Positions 28,626 to 38,611 of a stretch of DNA of 64,000 nucleotides are shown piece by piece. The notes under the pieces were generated by a model. The model saw nothing but the letters and a program-made list of their open reading frames with translations, was not told the DNA's origin and made no database searches. Both the position numbers and the translations under genes were made by a program. Every line of letters starts with the position of its first letter. Position 1 is the first letter of the stretch. Source of the stretch: Thalassospira lucentensis (lineage in GTDB: Bacteria; Pseudomonadota; Alphaproteobacteria; Rhodospirillales; Thalassospiraceae); contig NZ_JAATOV010000005.1 of NCBI RefSeq assembly GCF_011806425.1, positions 1-64,000 on the forward strand, read 5' to 3'.

Positions 28626-29779
28626 TGGCAGATACATCCTTCCTTGATTGGCCGTTTTTCGAAGACCGCCACCGTGAATTGGCGGTAAAGCTTGATCAAT
28701 GGGCGGCATCGAACCTTGGCGGTATTGATCACAGTGATGTCGATGATGCCTGCCGCGATTTGGTCGGGCGGTTGGCCGATGGCGGATGGTTAAAGCATGC
28801 GGCGATTGATCCCAATGATGATGGATCAAAACTGGATGTCCGATCCCTGTGTCTGATCCGCGAAACTTTGGCGCGGTACGACGGATTGGCCGATTTCGCC
28901 TTTGCCATGCAAGGCTTGGGGAGCGGCGCGATCTCTTTGTTTGGAACCGAAGCCCACCGGGGGGATTGGCTTTCGAAAGTACGTTCTGGCACGGGGATCG
29001 CCGCCTTCGCCCTGACCGAGCCGCAATCGGGGTCCGATGTTGCCAATATCGCCCTTGATGCCCAGCGTGATGGTGATTTTTTTGTTCTAAACGGCGAAAA
29101 AACCTGGATTTCCAATGGCGGGATTGCCGATTTTTACTGCGTCTTTGCCCGTACTGGCGAAGCCCCGGGTGCCAAGGGATTATCGGCCTTTGTCATTTCG
29201 GCGGACACACCGGGGTTGGAGATTGCTGAACGGCTGCACACGATTGCGCCGCATCCGCTTGCACGGTTGAAATTCACCGATTGCCGTATCCCCAAAGATG
29301 CCCTGATCGGTTCGGGTGGGGATGGTTTTAAAATTGCGATGTCGGTTTTGGATGTTTTCCGGTCAACCGTTGCCGCCGCGGCCCTTGGCTTTGCGCGCCG
29401 GGCGCTTGATGAAACAATCAAACGGGTTCAGCAACGCGAACTTTTTGGTGCGCCGCTTTTTGATCTGCAAATGGTTCAGGGCCATGTTGCCGATATGGCG
29501 CTTGATATCGATGCATCGGCCCTTTTGGTTTATCGCGCGGCGTGGCTTAAGGACAGTGGCGCCCCACGTGTGAGCCGTGAAGCGGCCATGGCAAAACTTT
29601 ATGCAACCGATCATGCACAAACCGTCATTGATAAGGCGGTGCAAATTCATGGCGGCGATGGTGTGCGCAGTGGGCACATCATTGAACTGCTGTATCGGGA
29701 AATTCGCGCCCTTCGTATTTATGAAGGCGCATCAGACGTCCAAAAAATAATCATCGCACGGCAAACGCTGGCGGAATAA
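28625..29779 (+). CDS. Acyl-CoA dehydrogenase
   Basis: A flavin acyl-CoA dehydrogenase (384 aa) with FAD-contact motifs [13 protein letters not shown] and [11 protein letters not shown]. The C-terminal catalytic base is Glu367 in RIYEG. Its ATG shares one base with the previous stop codon (TGATG); an in-frame TTG one codon earlier is less likely. In this operon it would desaturate a ring-derived or ring-opened CoA ester and pass electrons to ETF, possibly the ETF encoded in the betaine region. Confidence 0.9.
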   Translation: MADTSFLDWPFFEDRHRELAVKLDQWAASNLGGIDHSDVDDACRDLVGRLADGGWLKHAAIDPNDDGSKLDVRSLCLIRETLARYDGLADFAFAMQGLGSGAISLFGTEAHRGDWLSKVRSGTGIAAFALTEPQSGSDVANIALDAQRDGDFFVLNGEKTWISNGGIADFYCVFARTGEAPGAKGLSAFVISADTPGLEIAERLHTIAPHPLARLKFTDCRIPKDALIGSGGDGFKIAMSVLDVFRSTVAAAALGFARRALDETIKRVQQRELFGAPLFDLQMVQGHVADMALDIDASALLVYRAAWLKDSGAPRVSREAAMAKLYATDHAQTVIDKAVQIHGGDGVRSGHIIELLYREIRALRIYEGASDVQKIIIARQTLAE

Positions 29780-29801
29780 TGGCTTTATCAGGGGCTTTAC
29801 A

Positions 29802-31427
29802 ATGCTTGGACCGACTGCACATACGGACCACTTCACGCGCGACAATCTGCCGCCAACGGCAGACTGGCCAGAGTTCAATTTGGACCAGTTTGCCTATCCC
29901 GACTATTTGAATGCCGGGGTCGAACTGACCGATAAAATGGTCGAACAGGGATTTGGCGATAACACCGCCCTGATCGGCAATGGCCGCCAGCGCACCTATA
30001 AGGAACTGGCAGACTGGACAAACCGGATTGCGCATGCGCTGGTCGAAGATTACGGGGTGAAACCGGGCAACCGGGTTTTGATCCGTTCGGCGAATAATCC
30101 GGCCATGGTGGCGTGCTGGTTGGCAGCGACCAAGGCAGGGGCGGTTGTGGTCAATACCATGCCGATGCTGCGATCTGGGGAACTGTCGCAGATTGTCGAT
30201 AAGGCAGAAATCGAATTTGCCCTGTGTGATACGCGCTTGATGGATGAAATGGTGGCCTGTGCCAAGGACAGCGCGTTTCTGAAAAAGGTCATCGGATTTG
30301 ACGGCACAGCCAATCACGATGCCGAACTTGATCGCATTGCCCTGACAAAATCGGTCAAGTTCGAGGCGGTTAAAACCGGCCGCGATGACGTGGCGTTGCT
30401 TGGCTTTACATCCGGCACTACGGGAAGCCCAAAGGCGACCATGCATTTCCATCGTGATCTTTTGATCATTGCTGATGGCTATGCCAAGGAAGTGCTTAAT
30501 GTGACGCCGGATGATGTGTTTGTTGGGTCGCCGCCGCTTGCCTTTACGTTTGGTTTGGGGGGGCTTGCGATTTTCCCGCTGCGTTTTGGGGCGACGGCGA
30601 CGTTGCTTGAAAAGGCATCCCCGCCCAACATGATTGAAATCATCGAAAAATATAAGGCGACCGTTTGCTTTACCGCACCGACGGCCTATCGCGTGATGTT
30701 GTCGGCCATGGAAGACGGGGCGGATTTGTCATCGCTGCGTGCGGCGGTCTCAGCCGGGGAAACTTTGCCAGCACCGGTATATGATGCCTGGATGAAAAAA
30801 ACCGGCAAGCCGATGCTAGATGGCATCGGGGCGACCGAAATGCTGCATATCTTTATTTCCAACCGATTTGGCGACAGTCACCCTGCGTGTACCGGGCGTC
30901 CGGTGGGCGGCTATGAAGCCAAGATCGTGGATCATGACATGAACGAAGTTCCGGTTGGTACGGTTGGGAAACTGGCCGTGCGCGGGCCGACGGGGTGCCG
31001 GTATCTTGATGATGTGCGCCAATGCACCTATGTGCGCGATGGCTGGAACCTGACCGGGGATGCGTTCTTTGTGGATGAAGACGGCTATTACCATTTTGCC
31101 GCGCGCAATGACGATATGATCGTCTCGGCCGGGTATAATATCGCCGGGCCAGAGGTCGAAGCCGCCCTTCTTTCCCATCCAAATGTTGCCGAATGTGCAG
31201 TGATTGGTGCCCCCGATGAAGATCGCGGCACAATTGTCGAGGCACATGTGGTTCTGACAACCGATGTGCATCCATCACCAGAGATGGCCAAACTATTGCA
31301 AGATCATGTAAAAGCGACGATTGCGCCTTATAAATATCCGCGCTCTGTCGTGTTTATCGAGGCCCTGCCAAAAACGGCAACTGGAAAAATCCAGCGCTTT
31401 AGACTGAAACAGGAAATGTCTGCATGA
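29802..31427 (+). CDS. 2-aminobenzoate-CoA ligase (benzoate-CoA ligase family)
   Basis: An AMP-forming acyl-CoA synthetase (541 aa). The P-loop-like motif GFTSGTTGSPKATMHFHRD is at 201-219, and the C-terminal catalytic lysine lies in KTATGKIQRFRLKQ. The family covers benzoate, 4-hydroxybenzoate and 2-aminobenzoate CoA ligases. Position directly before kynureninase (4-base overlap), which releases anthranilate, points to 2-aminobenzoate as substrate. Confidence 0.88.
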   Translation: MLGPTAHTDHFTRDNLPPTADWPEFNLDQFAYPDYLNAGVELTDKMVEQGFGDNTALIGNGRQRTYKELADWTNRIAHALVEDYGVKPGNRVLIRSANNPAMVACWLAATKAGAVVVNTMPMLRSGELSQIVDKAEIEFALCDTRLMDEMVACAKDSAFLKKVIGFDGTANHDAELDRIALTKSVKFEAVKTGRDDVALLGFTSGTTGSPKATMHFHRDLLIIADGYAKEVLNVTPDDVFVGSPPLAFTFGLGGLAIFPLRFGATATLLEKASPPNMIEIIEKYKATVCFTAPTAYRVMLSAMEDGADLSSLRAAVSAGETLPAPVYDAWMKKTGKPMLDGIGATEMLHIFISNRFGDSHPACTGRPVGGYEAKIVDHDMNEVPVGTVGKLAVRGPTGCRYLDDVRQCTYVRDGWNLTGDAFFVDEDGYYHFAARNDDMIVSAGYNIAGPEVEAALLSHPNVAECAVIGAPDEDRGTIVEAHVVLTTDVHPSPEMAKLLQDHVKATIAPYKYPRSVVFIEALPKTATGKIQRFRLKQEMSA

Positions 31428-32617
31428 TCGACTTCGCTGCCACCAAATCCCTTTTTCATATTCCCGACGGGGTCATTTACCTTGACGGAAACTCGCTTGG
31501 TATGATGCCAAAATCGGCGGCAAACCGCGCCAAGGCGATGATCGAAGAAGAATGGGGTGAAATGCTGATCCGGGGCTGGAACGATGCCAAATGGATGGCG
31601 CAGCCCGAACGTGTTGGCAATCTTGTTGCGCGTTTGATTGGGGCGGCACCGGGCACGGTGGTGATGGGCGATACCTTGTCGATCAAGGTGTATCAGGCGC
31701 TGGCCAGTGCGTTGGAACTTCGGCCTGATCGCAAGGTGATTGTGTCAGATAACGGCAATTTCCCGACCGATCTTTATATCGCCGAGGGACTGATCAAAAG
31801 CCTTGATAAGGGGCATGTCCTTAAAACGCCAAACCCCGAAGACGTCGAAAGCCTGATTAACGAAGACCTTGCTGTGTTGATGTTGACCCAGGTCGATTAT
31901 CGCACCGGGCGCATGTATGACATGAAACGCATCACGGATCTTGCCCATGCGGCGGGGGCGATTGTGATTTGGGATTTGGCCCATTCGGCGGGGGCCGTTC
32001 CGATTGATCTGGCAGGATGCAATGCCGATTTTGCGGTGGGCTGTACCTATAAGTACCTCAACGGTGGTCCGGGTGCGCCGGCGTTTATTTATGCGCGCCC
32101 CGATCATGCCAAAACCGTGCGTCCGGCCCTTTCGGGTTGGTTGGGCCACGCGCAGCCATTTGCCTTTGATCGTGATTATACCCCGGCACCTGATGTTTCG
32201 CGGATGCGGGTGGGCACGCCACCGGTTATTCAAATGACGGTCCTGGAAGAAGCGATGAAAGCGTGGGACGGCATTGAAATGGCCGATATCCGCAAACGTA
32301 GTATTGAGCTGTGCGAACAGTTTATTGCCGGGGTTGAGGCAACCTGTCCGATGCTTGAACTTGCCAGCCCGCGCGATGCGCAACACCGCGGGTCACAGGT
32401 GTCGTTCAAGTTTGATCAGGGCTATGCCGTGATGCAGGCACTGATCGCGCGCGGTGTGATTGGTGATTTCCGAGCACCTGACATCATTCGTTTTGGGTTT
32501 ACCCCGCTTTATATCGACAACAATGATGTCGATGGCGCGGTTAAAATTCTGGCCGAGATCATGGAAACCAAATCCTGGGATAAGCCAGAATTCCATAAAC
32601 GCAATGCGGTGACTTGA
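31424..32617 (+). CDS. kynU: Kynureninase
   Basis: A PLP enzyme that cleaves kynurenine to anthranilate and alanine. The protein is 397 aa with PLP lysine Lys210 in [16 protein letters not shown] and Asp184 in [10 protein letters not shown]. Start and stop overlap by 4 bases with the ligase gene. No kynurenine 3-monooxygenase is present, so the anthranilate branch rather than 3-hydroxyanthranilate is served. Confidence 0.95.
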   Translation: MIDFAATKSLFHIPDGVIYLDGNSLGMMPKSAANRAKAMIEEEWGEMLIRGWNDAKWMAQPERVGNLVARLIGAAPGTVVMGDTLSIKVYQALASALELRPDRKVIVSDNGNFPTDLYIAEGLIKSLDKGHVLKTPNPEDVESLINEDLAVLMLTQVDYRTGRMYDMKRITDLAHAAGAIVIWDLAHSAGAVPIDLAGCNADFAVGCTYKYLNGGPGAPAFIYARPDHAKTVRPALSGWLGHAQPFAFDRDYTPAPDVSRMRVGTPPVIQMTVLEEAMKAWDGIEMADIRKRSIELCEQFIAGVEATCPMLELASPRDAQHRGSQVSFKFDQGYAVMQALIARGVIGDFRAPDIIRFGFTPLYIDNNDVDGAVKILAEIMETKSWDKPEFHKRNAVT

Positions 32618-32619
32618 TC

Positions 32620-33483
32620 ATGTCTGAGCAAAGCAAAAAAAACAACCAAACCAAACCATACGATCCCAGCACCGAGGGCGCGTGCACGGATTTTTCCGAT
32701 CAGATGTCCTATGGGGATTACCTGTCGCTTGATGCGATCCTGACGGCTCAGCATCCAAAATCCGATGCCCATGACGAGTTGTTGTTTATCATTCAGCATC
32801 AGACGTCGGAACTTTGGATGAAGCTTGCGATCCGTGAAATCAGTGCGGCCCGCACCACCATGCAGGCCGGTGATTTGCGCCCGGCATTTAAAATGTTGGC
32901 CCGCGTTTCACGTATTTTCGAGCAGCTTAATAATGCATGGGACGTTCTGCGCACCATGACGCCAAGCGACTATACGACGTTTCGCGATGCGTTGGGCCCG
33001 TCATCGGGTTTTCAATCCTATCAGTATCGTCAGATCGAATTCATGCTGGGCAACCGTAATCCTGCAATGTTGCGTCCGCATGAGCACCGCGAAGACATTC
33101 TGGAAATGCTCAAACAAGAATTGGCAACGCCCAGCTTGTATGACGCGGCGTTGGGGCTTTTGGGTGGTGCTGGCATTGACGTGCCCGATCATATCCTCCG
33201 CCGTGATGTGTCGCAGCCTTATACGCCAGATGATGGGGTGATTGCGGCCTGGCACAAGGTTTACAGCGATACGTCCAAATATTGGTCGCTCTATGAACTG
33301 GCGGAAAAGCTTGTGGATTTTGAAGACTATTTCCGTCGCTGGCGCTTTAACCATGTGACCACTGTCGAACGCGTGATTGGTTTTAAACGCGGAACAGGGG
33401 GCACGGGGGGTGTCAGTTACTTAAAGAAAATGCTCGAAGTTGAACTGTTCCCGGAACTTTGGCGGGTGCGCACGGCGCTTTGA
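32620..33483 (+). CDS. kynA: Tryptophan 2,3-dioxygenase
   Basis: A haem dioxygenase that opens the indole ring of L-tryptophan to N-formylkynurenine. The protein (287 aa) shows the family signatures [31 protein letters not shown] and [20 protein letters not shown] at 32620 follows the kynU stop by 2 bases; an in-frame TTG two codons earlier is unlikely. It is the last enzyme gene before the transporter block, from which it is separated by 136 bases. Confidence 0.95.
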   Translation: MSEQSKKNNQTKPYDPSTEGACTDFSDQMSYGDYLSLDAILTAQHPKSDAHDELLFIIQHQTSELWMKLAIREISAARTTMQAGDLRPAFKMLARVSRIFEQLNNAWDVLRTMTPSDYTTFRDALGPSSGFQSYQYRQIEFMLGNRNPAMLRPHEHREDILEMLKQELATPSLYDAALGLLGGAGIDVPDHILRRDVSQPYTPDDGVIAAWHKVYSDTSKYWSLYELAEKLVDFEDYFRRWRFNHVTTVERVIGFKRGTGGTGGVSYLKKMLEVELFPELWRVRTAL

Positions 33484-33619
33484 GGATGGACGGGCATGAT
33501 GCAAATACTGCAAGATCAGGGGCAGGCATCATGTGCGTTAAAACCGTAACGTAAAACGAATAATAATTGCGGAAACAACGTGTTGCTAAATCGAAAAAAA
33601 CATAAACACGGAGGCTTAA

Positions 33620-34759
33620 ATGAAGGGCATTAAGACAACCATTGCAGCTGTTGCTGCCTTGTTTGTTGCTGGGGCGGCGCAGGCCGATCCGGTAAAGGTT
33701 GGCATGATCACCACACTTTCGGGCGGTGGTGCCAGCTTGGGGATTGATGCACGTGACGGCTTTATGCTGGCGGTCAAACAGGCAAACAATCCCGATCTGG
33801 AAGTCGTGATCGAAGATGACCAACGCAAACCGGACGTTGCTGTTCAGCTTGCTGATAAAATGATTCAGCAGGAAAAGGTTGATGTTCTGACCGGTATTAT
33901 CTGGTCGAACCTTGCGATGGCGGTGGTGCCGTCCGCGGTTGCACAAGATAAATTCTATCTGTCGGTTAATGCCGCCCCGTCGCAATTGGCGGGCAAAGGC
34001 TGCAACGCGAACTATTTCAGCATTTCCTATCAGAACGATAACCTGCACGAAGCAGCCGGCGGCTATGCATCAAGTGCGGGATATGAAAACGCGTTTATCT
34101 TGGCGCCGAACTATCCGGCGGGCAAAGATTCTCTGGCAGGCTTTAAGCGGTTCTTTATGGGCGAGATTTCTGGTGAAGTTTACACCAAACTTGGTCAAAC
34201 CGATTATGCAGCAGAAATCGCAGAAATCCGTGCTTCTGGTGCGGATAGTGTGTTCTTCTTCCTGCCGGGCGGTATGGGCATCGCGTTCATGAAACAGTAC
34301 GCCCAGTCGGGTGTGGATATTCCGTTGATCGGTCCGGCATTCTCGATGGATCAGGGGATCCTTGGCGCGGTTGGTGATGCGGCACTTGGTGTGAAAAACA
34401 CCGCCAACTGGTCAAAAGACATCGACAACGCCACCAACAAGGCGTTCGTTGAAACGTTCCAGGCCGAATATGGCCGTTTGCCGTCAATCTATGCGTCTTA
34501 TGGCTTTGACACGGCGAACCTTTTGCTGTCGGCGATGGACAAAGCAAATGTGTCGGACAAGGAAGCATTCCGCGATGCGTTGCGCGCAGCCGATTTTAAT
34601 TCGGTCCGTGGCAAGTTTGTCTTTGGCCCGAACCAGCATCCGGTTCAGGACATTTATGTCCGTGAAGTCATCAAAGAAGGCGACGTTTTGACCAACAAAA
34701 TTGTTGGTGTTGCCCTTAAAGATCATGCCGATGCGTATGCGTCGGACTGCTCGATGTAA
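33620..34759 (+). CDS. Liv-type ABC transporter substrate-binding protein
   Basis: A periplasmic binding protein (379 aa) of the branched-chain amino acid/aromatic class. The N-terminal signal peptide MKGIKTTIAAVAALFVAGAAQA is probably cleaved after residue 22. GGAGG precedes the ATG by 6 bases. It starts a five-gene importer set in the kynurenine/anthranilate locus. Tryptophan, kynurenine, anthranilate or a related aromatic acid are the likely ligands, but the pocket cannot be read by eye. A 136-base gap upstream may hold its own promoter. Confidence 0.9.
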   Translation: MKGIKTTIAAVAALFVAGAAQADPVKVGMITTLSGGGASLGIDARDGFMLAVKQANNPDLEVVIEDDQRKPDVAVQLADKMIQQEKVDVLTGIIWSNLAMAVVPSAVAQDKFYLSVNAAPSQLAGKGCNANYFSISYQNDNLHEAAGGYASSAGYENAFILAPNYPAGKDSLAGFKRFFMGEISGEVYTKLGQTDYAAEIAEIRASGADSVFFFLPGGMGIAFMKQYAQSGVDIPLIGPAFSMDQGILGAVGDAALGVKNTANWSKDIDNATNKAFVETFQAEYGRLPSIYASYGFDTANLLLSAMDKANVSDKEAFRDALRAADFNSVRGKFVFGPNQHPVQDIYVREVIKEGDVLTNKIVGVALKDHADAYASDCSM

Positions 34760-34776
34760 TTACGGGCAAACAAGAC

Positions 34777-34815
34777 GGCGGGGGCCGTTATCCATATCGG
34801 TTTCGGTCCCCGACC
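34777..34815 (+). terminator. Intercistronic hairpin after the binding-protein gene
   Basis: A GC-rich imperfect stem (34777-34787 with 34804-34815, one bulge, one mismatch) lacks a T tract. Such structures often partly end transcription or protect upstream mRNA, giving more binding protein than permease. Confidence 0.5.
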
Positions 34816-34839
34816 ACCTTGTGACGGAGTTTCCTAATA

Positions 34840-35757
34840 ATGTTTACGCTTTTTCTGGAGCAGCTCTTAAACGGCCTTCAGTCTGGGGTGATGCTGTTTT
34901 TAATGGCATCGGGGCTGACGCTTGTTTTTGGTGTGATGGGGCTGATTAATCTGGCCCATGGGTCGCTCTATATGGTGGGTGCGTTTGCCTGTGCGGCGGT
35001 GGCGGCATGGACCGGGTCATTTTGGCTTGGCCTTGTTGCCAGCTTGATGGCGGCGGCCATTGCCGGTGCGCTGGTTGAAATATTGATTATTCGCCGTCTT
35101 TATAACCGTGATCATTTGGATCAGGTGTTGGCGACATTTGCCCTTATTTTGATTTTTTCCGAAGGGACCCGCTGGATATTCGGATCCTTCCCATTGTTTT
35201 TAAGTGTCCCGGAATTTCTGACCGGCACGGTCATGATGCCCGGTGAATTCCAATACCCGCTGTTCAGACTTGCGATCATTATTGCCGGTTTTGTCGTGGC
35301 GGTTGGATTGTTCTTGTTGATTGGCAAAACCCGCCTTGGCATTCGTATTCGCGCGGGCGAAGCCGATCGCGGCATGATCGCGGCATTGGGTGTCGATATT
35401 GATCGTCTTTACACGATTGTCTTTGCCCTTGGTGCGGCCTTGGCCGGTCTTGCCGGTGCGTTTGTTGGCACCACCCAGTCGGTTCAGGTCGGCATGGGTG
35501 AACCGGTTCTTATTCTGGCATTTGTTGTGATCGTGATTGGGGGGATCGGGTCGATCAAGGGGGCCTTGATCGGATCGCTTTTGGTTGGGTTTACCGACAC
35601 GATGGGGCGTTTTTTATTGCCGCACGCATTCGCGACATTCCTTGATCCGGCAAGTGCGACCGCGATTGGGTCGGCCCTTGCATCCATGTTGATTTATATC
35701 GTTATGGCGCTGGTCTTGTTCCTGCGGCCAAGCGGTTTGTTCGGGACGGAAGCCTGA
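34840..35757 (+). CDS. Branched-chain amino acid-type ABC permease LivH
   Basis: A membrane permease of 305 aa with about eight hydrophobic helices and the family pattern GLINLAHGSLYMVGA near residue 36. Second subunit gene of the importer, just before the LivM-type gene with one base between stop and start. Substrate follows that of the binding protein. Confidence 0.92.
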   Translation: MFTLFLEQLLNGLQSGVMLFLMASGLTLVFGVMGLINLAHGSLYMVGAFACAAVAAWTGSFWLGLVASLMAAAIAGALVEILIIRRLYNRDHLDQVLATFALILIFSEGTRWIFGSFPLFLSVPEFLTGTVMMPGEFQYPLFRLAIIIAGFVVAVGLFLLIGKTRLGIRIRAGEADRGMIAALGVDIDRLYTIVFALGAALAGLAGAFVGTTQSVQVGMGEPVLILAFVVIVIGGIGSIKGALIGSLLVGFTDTMGRFLLPHAFATFLDPASATAIGSALASMLIYIVMALVLFLRPSGLFGTEA

Positions 35758-35758
35758 T

Positions 35759-36745
35759 ATGACCATGAACCGCGAAACACTTATCAATTCGATCCTTGGC
35801 TTGGCCTTGGTGGCGGTCCCATTGATCGCCCTTGGCATGGACGAGCCGTTTATCATTACCTTGGCAACCAAGGTGGCGATCTTTGCCATGGCTGGTGTCG
35901 GGCTTAACCTTGTTCTGGGGTATGGCGGGCTTGTGTCGTTTGGCCATGCTGCGTTTTTTGGCATAGGTGGCTATGCGGCGGGTATCCTTGCCAGTCATGC
36001 GCTGAATTACGAACCGATCATGACATGGCCGTTTGAGGTCGAAGGCACCACCCAGATGATTGTTATCTGGATTGTCGCCTTGGTGGCATCGGCGCTGATT
36101 GCCTTGGCGATTGGGGCGATCACACTGCGCACAAGTGGTGTCTATTTCATCATGATCACCTTGGCCTTTGCGCAGATGATTTATTACTTCGCGATTTCCT
36201 GGCCGGCTTATGGCGGGGAAGACGGGCTATCGATCTATGTGCGGAATGGGTTCCCGGGGCTTAATACCCTTGATCCGATCAGTTTCTTTGCGCTGTGTGC
36301 GGTGATGCTGGGTCTTGCGATGGCATTTTCCGCCGTTCTGATCCGGTCGCGCTTTGGTCTTGCGTTACAAGGTGCGCGGCAAAACAGTCAGCGGATGACA
36401 GCGGTTGGCATTGCGCCATTTCGCATTCGTCTGGTGGCGTTTGTGATTTCGGCGATGATCACCGCATTGGCCGGTGCGCTTTATGCCGATCTTAACCGGT
36501 TTGTCAGCCCGACAATGATGTCTTGGCATATGTCGGGTGAAATCATGGTGTTTGTCATTCTGGGCGGTGTTGGGCGCCTGTTTGGGCCGTTGGCCGGGGC
36601 GGGGCTTTACATCATTTTAGAACATCTGTTGGGCAGTTCGTTCGAATATTGGCAATTGCCGTTGGGTGTGTTGCTGCTGATCGTGGTTTTGTTCGCGCGC
36701 GGTGGTCTTGTGGGTGTCTTGGCGGGGGAACGCAAACATGCCTGA
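35759..36745 (+). CDS. Branched-chain amino acid-type ABC permease LivM
   Basis: A second membrane permease (328 aa), multi-helix, with the LivM motif GYGGLVSFGHAAFFGIGGYAAG near residue 60. Its end overlaps the ATPase gene by 8 bases. Confidence 0.92.
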   Translation: MTMNRETLINSILGLALVAVPLIALGMDEPFIITLATKVAIFAMAGVGLNLVLGYGGLVSFGHAAFFGIGGYAAGILASHALNYEPIMTWPFEVEGTTQMIVIWIVALVASALIALAIGAITLRTSGVYFIMITLAFAQMIYYFAISWPAYGGEDGLSIYVRNGFPGLNTLDPISFFALCAVMLGLAMAFSAVLIRSRFGLALQGARQNSQRMTAVGIAPFRIRLVAFVISAMITALAGALYADLNRFVSPTMMSWHMSGEIMVFVILGGVGRLFGPLAGAGLYIILEHLLGSSFEYWQLPLGVLLLIVVLFARGGLVGVLAGERKHA

Positions 36746-37487
36746 AGCCATTCTTTCGCTATCACATATCACCAAGCAATTCGGGTCGCTTCTTGCCAGT
36801 GACGATGTGACGCTTGATCTGCGCGCGGGGGAAATTCACGCGCTGATCGGGCCAAACGGGGCGGGGAAATCCACCCTGATCAAACAGATCGCGGGCGAGC
36901 TTAAATCCGACCGCGGTGACATTCATTTCAACGGCCAAAACATCAATGGTCTTGATGCGGTTGCCCGCACGCGCATGGGCCTTGCCAGAACGTTTCAGGT
37001 GTCATCCTTGATGCCGGAATTCTCGGTTCTGCAAAATGTGATGCTGGCGCGCCAGTCGGTCAGCGGCAAGGTGTTTCGGTTCTTCCGCCCGGTGTTAAGC
37101 GACGCGTCGCTTGTCGATCCGGCGATGGCGCAGCTTGAACGGGTTGGACTTGCAGACCGCGCGCAGATGCGTGCGGCCGATATTTCCCACGGCGAACGTC
37201 GCCAGTTGGAAATGGCGGTTGCCCTTGCCCTTGAACCACGGGCGTTTTTATTGGACGAGCCGATGGCCGGCATGGGGCCCGAGGGTTCCAAACGCCTGAC
37301 CGGTTTTTTGGATGGATTGCGCGCACAAGCACCGATCCTTTTGGTCGAACATGACATGGACGCGGTATTTGCCTTGGCCGACCGGATTTCGGTTTTGGTC
37401 TATGGCCGGGTGATTGCCACGGGCACCGTCGATGACATCCGTGGAAATGACGATGTCAAACGCGCCTATCTCGGGGAGGAAGCATAA
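36738..37487 (+). CDS. Branched-chain amino acid-type ABC ATPase LivG
   Basis: A cytoplasmic ATPase (249 aa) with Walker A GPNGAGKST (38-46), a signature of the form SHGERRQLE and Walker B AFLLDEPMAGM. ATG at 36738 lies within the last codons of the livM-like gene and gives a family-like N-terminus; the longer frame upstream is the livM shadow. Confidence 0.92.
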   Translation: MPEAILSLSHITKQFGSLLASDDVTLDLRAGEIHALIGPNGAGKSTLIKQIAGELKSDRGDIHFNGQNINGLDAVARTRMGLARTFQVSSLMPEFSVLQNVMLARQSVSGKVFRFFRPVLSDASLVDPAMAQLERVGLADRAQMRAADISHGERRQLEMAVALALEPRAFLLDEPMAGMGPEGSKRLTGFLDGLRAQAPILLVEHDMDAVFALADRISVLVYGRVIATGTVDDIRGNDDVKRAYLGEEA

Positions 37488-37488
37488 T

Positions 37489-38178
37489 ATGACGGCACTT
37501 CTCGAACTTTCTGGTGTGACGGCGTTTTACGGCGCATCACAGGCATTGTTTGGCATTGATTTGTCCCTGAACGAAGGCGAAGCCGTCGCCCTTATGGGGC
37601 GCAATGGCATGGGCAAAACAACGACCATTAAAACCATTTGCCGCATGATGGATCACCGCGATGGCACCGTGCATTTTGCCGGACAGGATTTGGCGAAGCT
37701 GCCGTCACACAAAGCGGCACGCTTGGGGCTTGGCCTTGTGCCCGAAGGTCGGCGCTGCTTTGCGCGGCTCAGCGTGATGGAAAATCTGGTCGCCGCAGCC
37801 CGTCCGGGGGAATGGGATTTTGACCGGGTCGCGGGCCTATTTCCGCGCCTTGCCGAACGGCGCGATCAAAAGGCCATGACGCTTTCGGGTGGGGAGCAAC
37901 AAATGCTGGCGATTGGCCGTGCATTGATGACCAATCCGCGTCTGTTGATTTTGGACGAAGCCACCGAGGGTCTGGCACCGGTTGTCCGTCAGGAAATCTG
38001 GGCGGCGATCAATCAGCTTAAGCAATCTGGTTTGACCATTTTGGTGGTGGATAAATCGCTTAAGGAATTATCGGGTGTCGCAGATCGCTATGTGATTGTC
38101 GAAAAGGGTGTCACCGCCTGGAGTGGTGCGGTTAACGAACTGACCGATGCCCTTGCTGATCGTTATTTGGGGGTCTGA
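37489..38178 (+). CDS. Branched-chain amino acid-type ABC ATPase LivF
   Basis: The second ATPase of the importer (229 aa) with Walker A GRNGMGKTT, signature LSGGEQQMLAIGRAL and Walker B LLILDEATEGL. It starts one base after the LivG-type stop, with GGGGAGGA upstream. The next gene (thioesterase) begins one base after its stop, so the transporter and metabolic genes form one unit. Confidence 0.92.
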   Translation: MTALLELSGVTAFYGASQALFGIDLSLNEGEAVALMGRNGMGKTTTIKTICRMMDHRDGTVHFAGQDLAKLPSHKAARLGLGLVPEGRRCFARLSVMENLVAAARPGEWDFDRVAGLFPRLAERRDQKAMTLSGGEQQMLAIGRALMTNPRLLILDEATEGLAPVVRQEIWAAINQLKQSGLTILVVDKSLKELSGVADRYVIVEKGVTAWSGAVNELTDALADRYLGV

Positions 38179-38179
38179 C

Positions 38180-38611
38180 ATGGCGGTGTTTACCTATCGG
38201 CAAAAAGTCCTGTTTCAGCATTGCGATCCGGCCGGGATTGTTTTTTATCCCCGCTATTTCGAGATGGTGAATGCCACGGTCGAAGAATGGTTCGATGTGG
38301 TCATTGGATGTGGTTTTCCAACCATGCATGGCCCGATGCAGGTCGCGGTCCCCACGGCGGGGCTGACGGTTGCGTTTACCGCGCCCAGTATGCTGGGCGA
38401 TCAATTGGAATTTCGTCTGATCCCCATTCGGATTGGGCGATCCAGTCTGGAACTGGACATCACCGCACATGCGGGCGACGAGCAACGTCTGAAAACGACG
38501 GTAACATTGGTCTTTACGAAAAAAGGGGCAGGGAAGTCAGTGGCGTGGCCAGATGATTTACGTGCCAAAATCGAAAAAGAAATCAATCAAGTGGTAGAAA
38601 AAAATGCATAA
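38180..38611 (+). CDS. 4-hydroxybenzoyl-CoA thioesterase-family protein
   Basis: A hot-dog-fold acyl-CoA thioesterase (143 aa). The catalytic motif is FQHCDPAGIVFYPRYFE, with Asp16 as the family's active-site aspartate. Within an aromatic-CoA operon it probably frees CoA from dead-end thioesters or from a pathway product; its substrate is unproven. It overlaps the next gene by 8 bases. Confidence 0.9.
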   Translation: MAVFTYRQKVLFQHCDPAGIVFYPRYFEMVNATVEEWFDVVIGCGFPTMHGPMQVAVPTAGLTVAFTAPSMLGDQLEFRLIPIRIGRSSLELDITAHAGDEQRLKTTVTLVFTKKGAGKSVAWPDDLRAKIEKEINQVVEKNA